From Membranipora membranacea (Eukaryota; Bryozoa; Gymnolaemata; Cheilostomatida; Membraniporidae), in assembly GCA_914767715.1 (NCBI GenBank), contig OU612073.1:18416001-18476000 (forward strand): a stretch of 60,000 nucleotides of DNA, in the 5' to 3' direction. Position numbers and translations under genes: made by a program. This document shows, one piece after another, positions 1-12,099 of the stretch. Every line of letters starts with the position of its first letter. Position 1 is the stretch's first letter. Under the pieces are notes generated by a model that was not told where the DNA came from, did not search any database, and worked only from the letters and a program-made list of their open reading frames with translations.

Positions 1-446
1 AAATAGGAGACGATAAGATCTTTCCTATGAAATTTTAAGTTTCAATATTGAATTGGAATTATTTTGACACCAAGGTGACAACATAAAACCAAATCTTACT
101 CATTCTGTGTTTACAAGACCCTTATTACTAACTCGGCCTTATAAGACCAAAAACAAGTTAGTATTCACTTATTTTCTAAAAGAAAATACTAAACATTTTT
201 TTTTTTTGTAGAAACGCCGTTGAAAATAAATAAATTACTCTACCAGATTCTCAATTTTTGTGTTTAAATGAGTCCAAACGATTTTGAATTTGAGTTTGAA
301 TTGCTAATAATCTTTTCATTGTCAGATAACTTGGGTTGTTGTAAAAGGTTTCACTAAAATTTGTAAATCGTAATCATTCAATTTTAAAGCTTCTGGCGAT
401 TAGTTTTATCTGTTTGAACATGTTGAGCTATTGTATTTTTATACAG
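1..446. other. Upstream intron/intergenic sequence
   Basis: AT-rich sequence that ends in a 3' splice site (atacag) at 446. I see no coding segment here. It is probably intron of the gene whose exon begins at 447. Confidence 0.5.
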
Positions 447-1882
447 ACATATTTGGTAAGGCAGAAGAAGAGCCACAAGGACCAACAGCTGAGGACACAC
501 AGACTCATTTAGACATGCTGGCCACGCCTAGTATTATATCATCAGATTCAGAGAGGCGATTGTCTATCCTCTCGGTGCAGAGCTCTGTAAGTGGGAGTGA
601 CTCTAGTGATACGAGCCCCCCTCTCAGTCCCAGAGGAAATGCTAAACATGCATCGGCAGCAATCAGGAGCAAACAACTCGACGAGCAAGACTGCAGCATT
701 CTGTCGCTGATGAAAGCCAATGGTAAGTCACCACAATCGATTATTTAGCTTGTGTACAAAAACAGCTTGGCAGTGGGACTACAACCTCACCGCAAAACAG
801 CTTGGATACCCAAACTATCAATGTGCCTGTGTGTGTGTGTGTGTGTGTATCAAACTTGAGAACGACCCTCCAAGAGTAGCTTTAAACAGAACATTAAAAT
901 GTCCTGTGGGTTTTCACCATTTACGCAAGTTCTCCCTCATATGAGAGGAAGGTAGCCTGGGCAGGCTGTCGGGATGGGTGGGTGTTGGGCACCCACATAC
1001 CCCTTACAGCCTGCACAGGCTAAAAGGAAGGCATACAAGCGATATCTGATGCATTCACTGAAGTACCTAAGATATGTGGTGTGCGTTGTCATAATCTATA
1101 TTCTTATTAATATGAGAGTACCTAAAACGGACTGACCCATAAGGTTAGAAGTTGAGTATATGGTTACTCTAGTAGATCGTACGGGATGTTGATTATTAAA
1201 ATTCTGGGCACTTAGTTTACAATGCAGTCCTCTTAAGTCAGCAAGCCCAAATTCTCTGAGACCTCTTCATATCGGCCTGTTATCATCAATATGGCACCAG
1301 GTCTTGGCAGGGCTACATAGTCGTTATGAGCAATTATCAAGATTAAATATGACAATAGTCTGACATCAATAGATGTTTATCAATATGACCCAAAGATTGC
1401 GATAAATATACATTAATGGTTTAGTCTCAGAATGCCATCCTTGAAGGAGATGCTTGAAATATAGTACCAATTTTGTATATCCGCTACACCCAATGCTTGC
1501 TTTAGGCATAGTCTTGGAAAATTGAATTCAATGCTCCATATTCAGGGCCATTTTAAAATTTGTCCTCAATTGTAGAAATAGAATCTTTCATTTCCCTAAA
1601 GTGTTTGAGAGAATGCTCGTGTGACAAATGATTAACGGTCTAATACTTTTTGCTGCAGGTCTGTTGACAAAGAAACAGTATACAACAACAGGAGCAAGGA
1701 AGTTGTTCTGTGTACCAGACCCTGAGAAGATACAGAAGGTAGGGGACCGAGCAGTTGACATATCGCTGGGCAGTATACAGAGACACAGACCCGCTCCAGA
1801 CGGCCTCACACGAGGTCTAACCAGAACAGAGTACAGAAAGATGGTCGATAAAGCGCTGATGGGTGCTGTGCATTCGAGTTAA
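447..1882 (+). CDS. Unrecognised gene, last two exons
   Basis: Two exons join in frame. Exon 447-722 starts after atacag (phase 1) and ends at AAT G before gtaagt. Exon 1659-1882 starts after tgctgcag, continues the G codon and ends with TAA at 1880-1882. The protein segment is about 166 residues. The first exon is acidic and then very Ser-rich, with SPPLSPRG-type proline-directed sites that look like a disordered phosphorylated tail. The last exon is basic and more ordered, with KLFCVPDPEKIQKVGDRAVD followed by a Thr/Arg-rich stretch and an AHSS-like end (GAVHSS). The 5' end lies outside the window. A poly(A) signal candidate (aataaa) lies near 1997. I do not recognise the family, so no function is assigned; the splice junctions and open frame are the evidence. 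Confidence 0.6.
829..848. repeat. (GT)n microsatellite
   Basis: About ten GT units in the intron between 722 and 1659. Confidence 0.9.
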
Positions 1883-2484
1883 TCCATTAATGCTACATAA
1901 TAATAATAATCTTGTATATTTCATTTATTAATTTTGTATTCTTAATCTTTGTATGTGGTAAGAGATTGAAACTTGCCGTAGCCAGTATCATGATTTAAAT
2001 AAAAATGTGTTGACAAATAAATTATCTAAAGACTAACATTGAAGAAATGGCCAGAGATGAAGCATAATAGTTTATCCACATCATTTATGTTCAGATGAAA
2101 CACTTGTGGTGCAATATTGCTACTAACGAAGGAAGTTGAATCGCAAATTTCACTATGTATACTAACGCCGCTTAAAATCATTAAAAATTAGATAAATAAA
2201 AATATTCAGATAATAGCGCATAATGTTGCCCATGATATGATTGTATGTGTGACTGGTCTGCTAGCAAGGTCCTAAGTTATCTTACTACTCGTCAGGTGGG
2301 GTTGAGTTGTTAGTTGCCCTGTCACTACACCCTCCTTCCCTTTATTGATAATGTACAAGGAAATATAATAATTGTCGAGTAACCCTCCTCTCCATTATAT
2401 GAGGCATCGCAAATATTACATCAATGTTCAATTAAAATTAGGGAGAGAAATTGAAAAAAGATTTAATTTTTAATTGAAGTTTAA
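1883..2484. other. Intergenic, convergent 3' ends
   Basis: This AT-rich spacer lies between the stop of the plus-strand gene at 1882 and the stop of the minus-strand secreted gene at 2485. It holds the presumed 3' UTRs of both. I see nothing else. Confidence 0.5.
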
Positions 2485-3773
2485 TCATGTGGCAACTGGT
2501 ATTTCATTGTTTGTTTTAGGTTCAGGGCCATTCAGCTCTCCAGGTGCAATGCCAGCTATTTCACCTTTCCCTGAGTTGGCTCCCGGGCCATTTGGTTCTC
2601 CAGGGGCAATGGAACCAGGTGTTACTTTATCAACACCCCCTCCTGCTCCATTTATCTCCCCCGGTGCGATTGGTGCCGGTCCTGATGGCGTTGTCACCTG
2701 CCTTGGTGTTGTTGATTGTGTGGTAGCTTCCGCAGCTGCGGTCGGTGTCGTAGATGAGGAGGCTGTTGGTGTCGTAGTTGGTAGTGGGTTTGTTGAGGTT
2801 GGTGGTTGGGTTGTTGTAGTTGTGGTTGTTGGTGTTTGGGTTGTTGTAGATGTGGTTGTTGTAGTTGGAGGTAGAAGTGCTATGTAAGCTTCTGGAACAG
2901 CTGAGGACGGGCATCTTTCAGGATTATAACTCTGTATGGTTTTATCACTGTAGCACATGCCTTTACAGTCACAGTATACTGCACTTGTTGGGTCACAGTA
3001 AACACTTAGCATCCCACATTTACACATCATCTACAACAAATTCAACATTCATGATTTGAATTGCACATCAATTAAAGACAGCGTTCTGATAACATAATTT
3101 TGGTCTGGTGTTTTGATTCGGAGAATGATGAAAAGCCATTTTCAAATGCAGATATTTGCAGTTCTGCAATCTAGAAACTCCATAGGCACATAATATATTT
3201 TCATAATGCATATGTTGGCAGTCAATCGGTTCAGGATAATAATTGGACGTCGAGTGTGTGTAACAAAATGTCTCGACCACATTCCTCCCTCCCATGATTG
3301 ACAAGCATTCTCAGACCAACTATGGCGATTAATAGTTTCCTCCTCACGACACATGTGATCATAACTACTAACTGAAAGAGGGTTATTCTTAGTGTACGAG
3401 CTCTCTTGGTCAGAAAGTGTGTGATCTAATCCAGTTTTGTTAGTCAAATATACCAATGAGCAATCACCACATTCCCAGCCAGAATGATCGTGGGTATATG
3501 ACTAATATTTTGTAATACCATCGTGTCAGTGTGGCACAAACAACGCTGTGACCAGCTCTATTCTATTTAATATCGGTGGGATTTCTGATACCTCACCATT
3601 ATAAAACCATATCGTCATTTACAGTATCAGGTTATTCTTTGATACATTATATTGACTGTCATTATCAGTTGACTTACCCGTGCAGGTTCCCAGGTACAAC
3701 TTATATAATAAGCTTGAGCTACAGAAGTCAATATGACCACGAGTAGAATAGCTGTGAAACATCTATACTCCAT
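2485..3773 (-). CDS. Secreted Cys-/Thr-rich repeat protein
   Basis: Two exons. Exon 1 (3773-3678) encodes a signal peptide, MEYRCFTAILLVVILTSVAQ then A, followed by YYISCTWEPAR, and ends at gtaagt in phase 0. Exon 2 (3030-2485) starts after ttgtag and is open to the stop. The joined product is 213 aa. After the signal peptide there is a short Cys-rich part with CKC and CDCKGMC-type spacing. A mucin-like Thr/Pro tract follows (long runs of T, with PTTT and PTSS). The tail carries three imperfect copies of IAPGE-x-NG (variants with I, P and L), separated by Gly/Pro-rich spacers. The composition suggests an O-glycosylated extracellular or matrix protein. I do not recognise the family. The long open frame on the opposite strand is a shadow of the Thr tract. 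Confidence 0.7.
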
Positions 3774-4570
3774 TGCTTACTGTTCTTGCTGTAAACGATC
3801 GATAATTACATAATTGAATTCCTGTCAAAAAACACCACACTTGTTTTTTACTTTTTTGCCATCAATAATACAACTTCATTATTACGTAACCAATGTGAAA
3901 ATAAATGGAGACAAATTGCTAGCTTTGTAAGAAGGCAAAATGGCCGTAAATTAAAATAAATGTTTGTATCTGTTATAGGCTCAATAGAGAAAATATTTTT
4001 TAAAATGTAGTTGTGAATGATTCCCAGCTTACCTGATATATTTTTGTAAGTATAAAGCCTGTAAGTGATTTCTACCCTTCTTCTCCCCTGCTTATTTGTT
4101 ATATAGAAATGAAGCTACCTGCGGCCCAGTTTTATACTGCTGGACTCGTCAGTGCACATAGAAGTGTTTAATTATAGACCTCGGGCTACATATAAGGGCT
4201 GGAGTGTGCGGAGGCCAACACCCTTCAATAAACACTTAGTCTGCCTCGCTTCATTTATCAATTTGTCCAAACAACAAAGAGAAGCGGTATTACCACTTGT
4301 AGGAAAAGAGGTACAAAAAAGGTTGATGTTCTTTGTAAGGGTTATCATTCGCAATAACGTATCGATTTAAAACTATCAATGACATTTATTACATTTTTTG
4401 ATGGTTTAATTATTATGGATCATACTGACGGCAGTTCACTTGCCTTTCTGTTGAACTTTGATGGCAGTCACATTTTTAAAAACTATTTGAACAATTTTAT
4501 GATAAACCTTTGATCCTGTGATGGATTATTCAAGGTTGGGACTGTTTTTAAAAACTTCAGATAGATGACA
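3774..4570. other. Intergenic, no gene seen
   Basis: Upstream of the secreted-protein gene. The sequence is AT-rich, and I found no exon with acceptable splice borders. Confidence 0.5.
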
Positions 4571-6240
4571 TATAGGCCAGAAGCAGCCTAGCTGTAACTG
4601 CTCTATAAAATAATGGCACGGACAATTTTTGATGGCAGGAAACTGATCGTGTTTTATACTTCATTGGTGTTTGTTATGTAAAATTCACCGGGTGTACTCA
4701 GTTGTAGTGGTCATATTTAGAAATTAAAATGTGTTTTATTTTTACATTATATGTAGAGGGACATAACCCCTATTCTAACAGTATGATAAAGAAATAACTC
4801 ATGCAAAATGTTCTGATTTTCAGGGAATTCCGGGTTGAAATTGCATTGTGGGGATTTTGTTGACATGCCAAATTATTTACCAAGTAAACTTGCAGAAGTC
4901 TGCTTATATTAGATCAGCACAAGTTTGAAAAATTGAATTGATCAATGTCAAACTTACTAGGGAAAAACAAAATGCTGAATACAAAAACAAGGGTGTACCC
5001 GGTTGAAGCGATAAGGCCATTGATGTAAGTGGCAGCGCAACAGCATATCTGCAATTTTTCTCAAAATTGCTTTCAACGATCGAAATGTCGAGATTTTAAA
5101 TAAAAGGTGTTTCTAAGGTAAAACAACATGCTGAATCAAAAGATAAGAGGGTACCCAATTAAAGCAATCATGTCAGCGGTAGCATATCGCAACTTTTCTC
5201 TAAACGTTACGAGCTTAAAACAATGATATTTCTTGCAAGGTAAAACAACATGCCGCATCCAAAACTGAGAGTGTACCCAGTGGTAACGATCATGTCAGCG
5301 GCAGCATATCTGGAACTTTTCTCATAATCGGTTTGATAGATGAAATGTTGTGAGTTCAATATGATCAGGAGAGAACGCGACTATATCTGCGCTTTAACAC
5401 GATATTTCAAAAGGTGGTCAGCGACAGCGCTACATCCCCACGAGAACAAGACAAGAAGCAGCCTAGTCATGAGACTGCTAAAAAGTGATAGTGTGAGAAA
5501 AGTTGATGTGGGTCTCTCCAGAGTGAATAAAATTGCGGAGTCCAAATATGAGGGTGTACCCAGTTGAAATGGTCAGCGGCATCACTACTGCATATCCCAA
5601 ATAATCACACTATCAATTGTAATTAGTCATTTTGATGCAGTTGGCAGAAGTCAAGACTATAGTACTGTGTTAGAATAATATATTATATCATTGCATGAGG
5701 TGGATGGTCAGTGACAGCGTTGCCGCTACCGCATTCACCATATCATGTCATTAGCCTGTTAGGAAAAGATGCAAAGCTGTTGAAACATCAAACAATGTTG
5801 TTTGTAATTGCCCCAAGAGCCAAGACAGCGGTCTTAGATCATACAATTATACTAGCCTCAAAGAAGTTTGACATTATTCCATTGAAATGTTACAACTTGT
5901 GCTGATCTAACATGAGCAGACTTCTGCAAGTTTGCTCGGTAAATAAATTGGTATGTCAACAAAATACCCACAATGCAACTTCAACCCGGAAACCCCTGAA
6001 AATCAGAATGTTTTGCATGAGTTATTTCATTATCATACTGTCAGAATAGGAGTTATGTCCCCATACATATAATGTAAAAATAAAACCCCTTTTAATTTCT
6101 AAATATGACCACTACAACTGGGTACACCCGGTGATTTTTACAGAACATACACCAATGAAGTATAAAACGCGATCAGTATCCTGCCATCAAATATTGTCCG
6201 TGCCATAACAACTTATGCTATAGCTGCTTCTGGCCTAATA
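4571..6240. mobile_element. Long-inverted-repeat (foldback-type) DNA element, E1
   Basis: The left arm (4571-4929) and right arm (5892-6240) are imperfect inverted copies about 350 bp long. Their outer ends read tataggccagaagcagc and gctgcttctggcctaata. The interior holds tandem subrepeats and no coding capacity, so this is a non-autonomous element about 1.67 kb long. A deleted relative lies at 36395-36940, and arm fragments recur at 38160-38378 and 40701-40925, so it is a family. I could not define a clean target-site duplication. Confidence 0.8.
4988..5770. repeat. Tandem subrepeats inside E1
   Basis: Diverged units recur at about 4990, 5148, 5269 and 5551, with spacing of about 120-160 bp. 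Each opens with a gtaccc(a/g)(g/a)tt-like box. Most go on to a (c/g)atgtcagcggcagcatatc-like box and an aacttttctcaaaat-like box. Further partial units lie near 5400 and 5700. Confidence 0.7.
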
Positions 6241-6691
6241 TGTTTTTAGAAACTACGGAAATTAAGCAAATGAGGGATGAAAATATTGAGATACTTCCTA
6301 CTATGTTGAATACTTGTGAGTTGCACATCAGAGGAGTTGCTGTTTAACTGCCAGAATCAGAGAAACATAGCATGGTAATGTTCTTACTGAGAGGTAAGGG
6401 AGGGTGGGGGTATATCCCACCTACCCTGCCTGATCCTATGTTTGTCTCATATAATCATCTGCAGACTGCTTCCAACTTGAAAATAACTGCGGGTTGTTGT
6501 CAATCCTTTTTTATTTCACTCACTTCAAATCAGAAACAAAAATACTTCAATGATGTTATTGTGAGAAACAAATCCTGCAGGCTCAAAACTAACAGCCAGC
6601 AGCATATCTAAATGTAGGTGCTTAACTGCTACATATTCATGAATTGGCACAGGTTCATAAAATTGAGAAAAAAATGTCAGTGTTAGCTGTC
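6241..6691. other. Intergenic 3' of NDUFB2
   Basis: Probably the 3' UTR and downstream spacer of the minus-strand NDUFB2 gene. No other feature is seen. Confidence 0.4.
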
Positions 6692-9084
6692 TTATGCTGC
6701 TTCTTCATCTAGAGGTATATCGTCTGGAATTCCTAATTCTTTATTCGTCCATTTACTTGCATCCGGCCATGGGTAATGTCCCTGTAATATATTTATAACA
6801 GATGGATACAGTGCACGGAGATCTGTAACCTAAATAGATTTAATCATTTTTTTAAATCTTGACGAACAATTGAATAATTAAACGAGATGCAGTGCTACAA
6901 CATCAAGAACAATTAGCTCCCAATCACTTTAGATCACCTGTAAAAAATGAGTTGTCTGCTCATTAATGAAAGGTGAGAAGCGCCAAGATCATTTCAATTT
7001 TCAACATTAGATAAGATTTTATTGAAACTCTCGCAGAAACCATGGGGTTTATAATGGAGTAGTTGTTAAATGAATAAAAGGAAAAATTTCAAAAATGTAC
7101 TGTGACACAAAAACTACATAGCATTTATTTGAAAAAACTATTTGCATACTTGGCGGTGCGGCACTTAGGTACACAGCTCTGTCGATGGTTGCGCAGTGTT
7201 CATGAGGAGCTGTTACGTTTGATTATACTGTTTAGATAAAACCGCTATGGGAAACATGAACCCACTATCAGAAACATGAAGGACAAAACTTTTAAGAAGT
7301 GGCTGACGAATTTGAAAAATCACGGTGTACCCAGGGATGATGGGACTTTATGGATGAAATACAGATTTGTTTTTCAATGGTTGAACAGCCATGTCAAAAC
7401 TCAAAAACAATTCTACTATCTACTAGTTTAGTTCCATATGTATCCACACCAGGGAGGTTGTCCAAATGACTGGAGCTCCTGGCACCAAATTATATAATAT
7501 GCTGGTATATCATAAAGACATCTTTATTCAGTGAAGTTGGGACGATGGAAATTCCATTATTTTACAAGCTCTAAGTTGATTCAATTAATAACCAGGTATT
7601 CTCAGAGCCCAGAGGTTGAGGCATGGATTCAATATTTTACAAGTATGCACATGCATAAACAATGCTTCTCACATGTACTTATATAACTAGAGGCTTTAAC
7701 CACTTATTCAAATACTAAACAACTTGTTATCAGGAGTCATCCTCTCATTTTCGTTTTAGGCCGAAGTCTCAATCTCATTAACCTTGCTATAATCAAAATA
7801 ATTTGCATTTAGATTAGAGCAAAGTATACTGTTGACCATCCTAGGATAATTCCATTTGTTTCAATTATCCTCTTTACTCACAGTGACCATCTCTGGCTCT
7901 GAGTAACAGCTATATAAGATCCATGTCCACGTTACGGCCGAGAGGAAGGTAGCAAAATACTTGGCTCTATTGGAAGGCTGTGTCATTTCTCTATACACAG
8001 GCCTGCAATAATCGATAAACATGATGTGTAACAATTTCCAAATGGGGTAGCAATACTTGCGATGATGATTTTACAAAGATAATCTGATACTTCGCATTTA
8101 CATAAAAAATTTTTTGTCCAGAAACAAAAGTTAGAAGGTTTAATTTAAATTGCTAATTAAATAAATTATAAAAGTTTGTGTGTGAACCAACAGGGCGCAC
8201 ATAGCCTAGGTGTAAAATGGAGACACAGACTACAGGTAATAAGATTAGGATGTGCCAGAGACTACATTACTTCACCATTATTTTAGGTGTCAAGATGATT
8301 GCAAAAAATCTGATGTTGCATACCATCCCAGATGTTAGCCATGAGAATGTCCTGGGGTTTATTACACAAGAATGTAACATAGCAGAGTCGACTTTGTTAA
8401 TTTGATATAGAAGTTTTGCAAAGAGATATATGCCTGTTTCGTTAAAACATGCAGAGCTGCAGGCACCCATCTTGTGCGCCAGTGAAACTGCAGTGGCAGC
8501 CTAGGTGGCCAAATACTTAACCATAATGATGACTAACTAACTGACCGAGCAACCTTATTGGGAGACACCCCACACGCTGACTGACTCAGTCTAGAATGTG
8601 TAAGTGATGGTATCAACATAATAAAGAGTCCTGCATATAATAAGTTTAACAAATATCATAATATAAATAGTAATGGTGATCAATCCACCAACTCTACGTT
8701 GCAGACCTGGAACGGAGACGGACAGACGAGATGCCATATTGCCACAACCTTCTAACAGAAGGCAATCAACCTTCAGTTACCAAGTAAGTATCGAAGAAGA
8801 AGATAAGATAGTAAGTTTTAGCAAGGAGGTTAGATCCCTCTTTATAATCGGCATGCAATCATGTGTCTTTGATTCCTTGGGACCAGCTGAAAACAATGCT
8901 ATGAAGAGCATTCCTACATCATAGTAAAGAGCGATACTTACGGTACATGCTCAGCCTCAACAATCTTTGGTACAGCATCTTCGTAGATATTTAAGTGTGG
9001 CATTCCATTAATTCTAGTCGATCCATATCTACTGGCAGCAGTGGCACTTGCCCTGGGAGCCAAACTGAGAATTTGTCGAAACAT
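6692..9084 (-). CDS. NDUFB2: NADH dehydrogenase (ubiquinone) 1 beta subunit 2 (complex I AGGG)
   Basis: An accessory, single-span subunit of the membrane arm of mitochondrial complex I. Three coding exons join in frame to 113 aa: 9084-8942 (donor gtaagt, phase 2), 7990-7882 (acceptor tatag, donor gtgagt, phase 0) and 6781-6692 (acceptor ttacag, stop TAA). The human protein is about 105 aa. The N-terminus MFRQILSLAPRASATAASR is Arg/Ser/Ala-rich without acids, as in a mitochondrial presequence. The middle exon gives one membrane span (FATFLSAVTWTWILYSC). The C-terminal exon carries the family signature GHYPWPDASKWTNKELGIP, which matches the vertebrate GHFPYPDPSQWT-EELGIP, then an acidic end. 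The ATG at 9084 lies 22 bp after a good acceptor (tttttcag), so an upstream non-coding exon is likely; a donor at 9688 fits that. Confidence 0.88.
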
Positions 9085-9877
9085 TGCTTCTTGTAGTAGA
9101 GTATCTGAAAAAGTCCAAAAAGTGCTGGGATCGTGGGGTGATACACCTCCTAATGCAACTAAATGATGTTGGTCCTTTTAGTTAGACTTTTACCTTCCAA
9201 TTGTGAAAAAATGGAATTTTGCAAAAGTATCACCGGAAATCAAAGTGTGCACATGAAATGATGTAGTTATGTCTTATATTTGCATCTATGAAAATACAAC
9301 TCTTAAATGCCACACTGATTTCGAGATTACACTATTAGTATGTGTATCTCTGATCGATAGAGCTTCTGTCGCAAATATTGAGCACCTACATTTGGCTGAA
9401 AGAGAGGACAACTTTAATTTTTATCAAACAGACATGATCGAAACAGTATTACCTAGCTCTGCGTTGTTAGTTCTCTCTTCTGAGCTTAGGCTAGCAATAC
9501 ACAGTTTCGATGTCACATGCAATAGTATATCACGTGATCAGTGTGCTTAAATGCACCCAAGTTATCACTCTTTCAAAATGTCATCACAACTATGATTGGA
9601 CAAATTAATCTGACGTTATAGGCGGCAAAAGTTGAACCATAAGAATTGTAAGATTTTACAACAGAGCTCATCCCAACCCTTACTTACTTGTACTTGCCGA
9701 CGTGATCACTGCTTCATAGGGTTGAAGAATGAAGACTTTGGTAATGTAGCACTCCGTTAGTCCGTATTTTATTCTGAGGTCAGGGTAGGGCGTGGGGTAG
9801 CTAGCCAGGGGACAGAGAAGACCGTCCTCGGGCCCCGGGTTTAAGTTATTCCGGGCCATGAAAATCCATGCTTTACT
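9085..9877 (-). promoter_or_regulatory. NDUFB2 5' region with probable non-coding exon
   Basis: An acceptor directly before 9106 and a strong donor (CAA^gtaagt, exon edge 9688) suggest a 5' UTR exon of NDUFB2 at about 9688-9750 or longer. The 9780-9860 part is GC-rich compared with its surroundings. I see no TATA box. The exon length is inferred. Confidence 0.3.
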
Positions 9878-9910
9878 CAATGAACTCCCTCTTCCTCAGG
9901 AATAACAACA
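9878..9910 (+). repeat. Perfect 33-bp inverted repeat, left copy
   Basis: Exactly the reverse complement of 12008-12040. The two copies flank the first RT remnant and a 0.8-kb spacer. Confidence 0.85.
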
Positions 9911-10038
9911 GGACATGTTTACCTGCAAGTTGGCAGGTTTCCAGCGCCAGCCTCTACAGCTGTGACTTTAGAAACCGTTGTGCCACAATCGGTTTATCGT
10001 TCCAGGTCAGCAACAAATTTTCAAATAACAGGCTAATA

Positions 10039-11230
10039 TTAGACACATTGGGGGCTCAGTAGATGACTGGTGTCAGGCAGCATATTCCATTCTCTCGCTG
10101 TTCGGATGAAGAACGATCGTCGACAGGGAGTGGTGTTGGTTTGGGGAGTGAAATACTGGTGCTGGTGGCGGCGTGCTGAGTTATGTGCTGATCTAGTGAT
10201 GTATTTAGCGAGAACTGATGGATTGTTGTGATGGTATTGGCTAATTACTTTTAGCCTCCGCTCACCTCTACGCTGGGAAAGTGATGGCAGGTTAAGCTGC
10301 TGTAAGAGACTGGTTGTGCTGGTTTTGCGGTCGGTCTTTCTGGTACCGCAGATCAGGCATGCAGCTCGTCGTTGGACAGATTCTAGTCGTTTGGCCTGAG
10401 TTTCTGTTACAGAATCCCAGGCGACAGACGCATATTCTAATACAGGTCTGACCAACTGCTTGTATGCAGTTTCCTTTACTGGTTGTGATGTTGTCAGTAC
10501 ATTTCTTCTTATAAAGCCCAAGGTGGAGTTGGCTTTGTTGGTGATATTCTCTATGTGTGTGTTCCAGATGATCTTTGGGTCGAGAGTGACACCAAGGTAC
10601 TTCACAGTAGAAGCTCTTGGAATTTCGGTATCATGGAGAGATATTGATTGAGTGTCAGGATTTCGTTTTCTTGAGAACGTCATATGCTGACACTTCATTG
10701 GATGGAATTCCATGTCTGAGTTTGCTTCCCATATGGCTAGCTGGTTGAGGTCTTCTTGCAGGCATTGATGGTTGTCTACTGTGTTATAAACAACAGTATC
10801 GTCTGCGAAGAGGCGAACAACTGACTTGATGTTATCTGGTAAGTCCTTGATGTAGTAGAGGAACAAAGTTGGACCTATCACAGAGCCCTGAGGCACTCCA
10901 GATGTGACATTTGTTACTGATGATTCTTCGCCCTCCACTACAACTTTCTGCTGCCGCCCTGTAAGGAAGTCCTCGATCCAAGCAATTACTTGGTAGTTGA
11001 CACCATATTTGGCTAATTTGAGCAGGAGTTTTTGATGGTTGACCTTCAGTTTCTTTGCCTTGGTCGAGATTATATATAATGTCAGTAGTTAGTTCGGTGA
11101 GTTGAATTTCACATCCGTGGTTCGCCCTGAACCCATGCTGATTGCTGTGGAAGATGTTGTTGGATTCGGCGTATGTCTGTAGCTGGCTGACAATATTGAT
11201 CAATCAGCAAACAGTATCGCTTGAGCTATG
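10039..11230 (-). mobile_element. Non-LTR retrotransposon RT remnant (CR1/Jockey-like), copy 1
   Basis: A minus-strand frame at 10938-10039 encodes the RT thumb and palm with GVPQGSVIGP, the catalytic FADDT box, KYLGV and the C-terminal motif SFFIRTAREWNMLPD. An upstream frame (about 11203-11080) carries the fingers motif HGFRANHGCE. The segment that should hold the first catalytic Asp (DFSKAFDKV in copy 2) is missing, and the frame shifts around 11070. The element is therefore inactive and truncated at the 5' end. The endonuclease domain is absent. Confidence 0.9.
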
Positions 11231-12007
11231 TCTGGGACATTTGTTGAAATCAAAATGTCCGCCAAGTGATGAAATCAATATTACATCTATGAAATAAAAT
11301 GGCTAATAAATAAGCCCATATTCCTTACAAAAGAGTTCATGACTATTAGTTATATCTCAAGAAAACATCTTACCCTATCATTCTACAGCTGCATCACTTG
11401 CCCAATATACCTGATAGTAGTGTTATTGATTATGTGAACATCAACACACGTGTGTATTTTGATGCTTATTTCTTTCTTGGCTCAGAAAATATAGTTAGGA
11501 TGGTCTCTTGGGCCCCAAACTATGCTCATTGGATAGAGCACATGTTGTAGGTAATCAACTATGTTTAACTTTTCCAAAACATTGTCCATATGAGGGTATA
11601 GCAAGCCACAAAAGCAAAAATGTGTCTTCAAAATACTTCACAAATGATACAATTTCACAATAAATATCTTCAGTCATAGTGCACTTAGAGACATGTGGTT
11701 TTTTTTATCAGGTAATTACCCATGTAGTTGAGATCAACTATGAATCAAATACAGCTTACTACCCCTCAATAATCCTAGAAACATGATCTGCTCTGCTCTG
11801 AATTGGTGGCAGTGAACCTTCTCAGCCAATGAAAGCCCTGATATTATTTGATGCAGTCTATTGTTTATTTTCTATTGTTTAGTGGCATACACAATAGAAA
11901 ACCGAATCCTCCTATATAGACCTAATCTATAAAGCCTATATTATAAGGGACACTAAATAGGCCAATTGTCTAGGACATCACACTAGGCCACACCCACAAT
12001 TCCTATG
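11231..12007. other. Spacer between RT remnants
   Basis: AT-rich sequence with no exon, RT motif or clear repeat seen. Confidence 0.4.
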
Positions 12008-12040
12008 TGTTGTTATTCCTGAGGAAGAGGGAGTTCATTG
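12008..12040 (-). repeat. Perfect 33-bp inverted repeat, right copy
   Basis: Reverse complement of 9878-9910. See that entry. Confidence 0.85.
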
Positions 12041-12099
12041 CTTTACTCGTACACACAAAGAAGGTGGACATGAGAGCTTTGGTCTTGTGATGCTCAACT

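Noticed and set aside
2474-2887. Plus-strand open frame rich in Val and Gly
   Set aside because: It is the exact antisense of the Thr/Pro tract of the secreted protein, whose signal peptide and splice sites support the minus strand.
3142-3456. 104-aa minus-strand frame in the intron of the secreted gene
   Set aside because: No splice borders and no composition bias. The exon-to-exon phase works without it.
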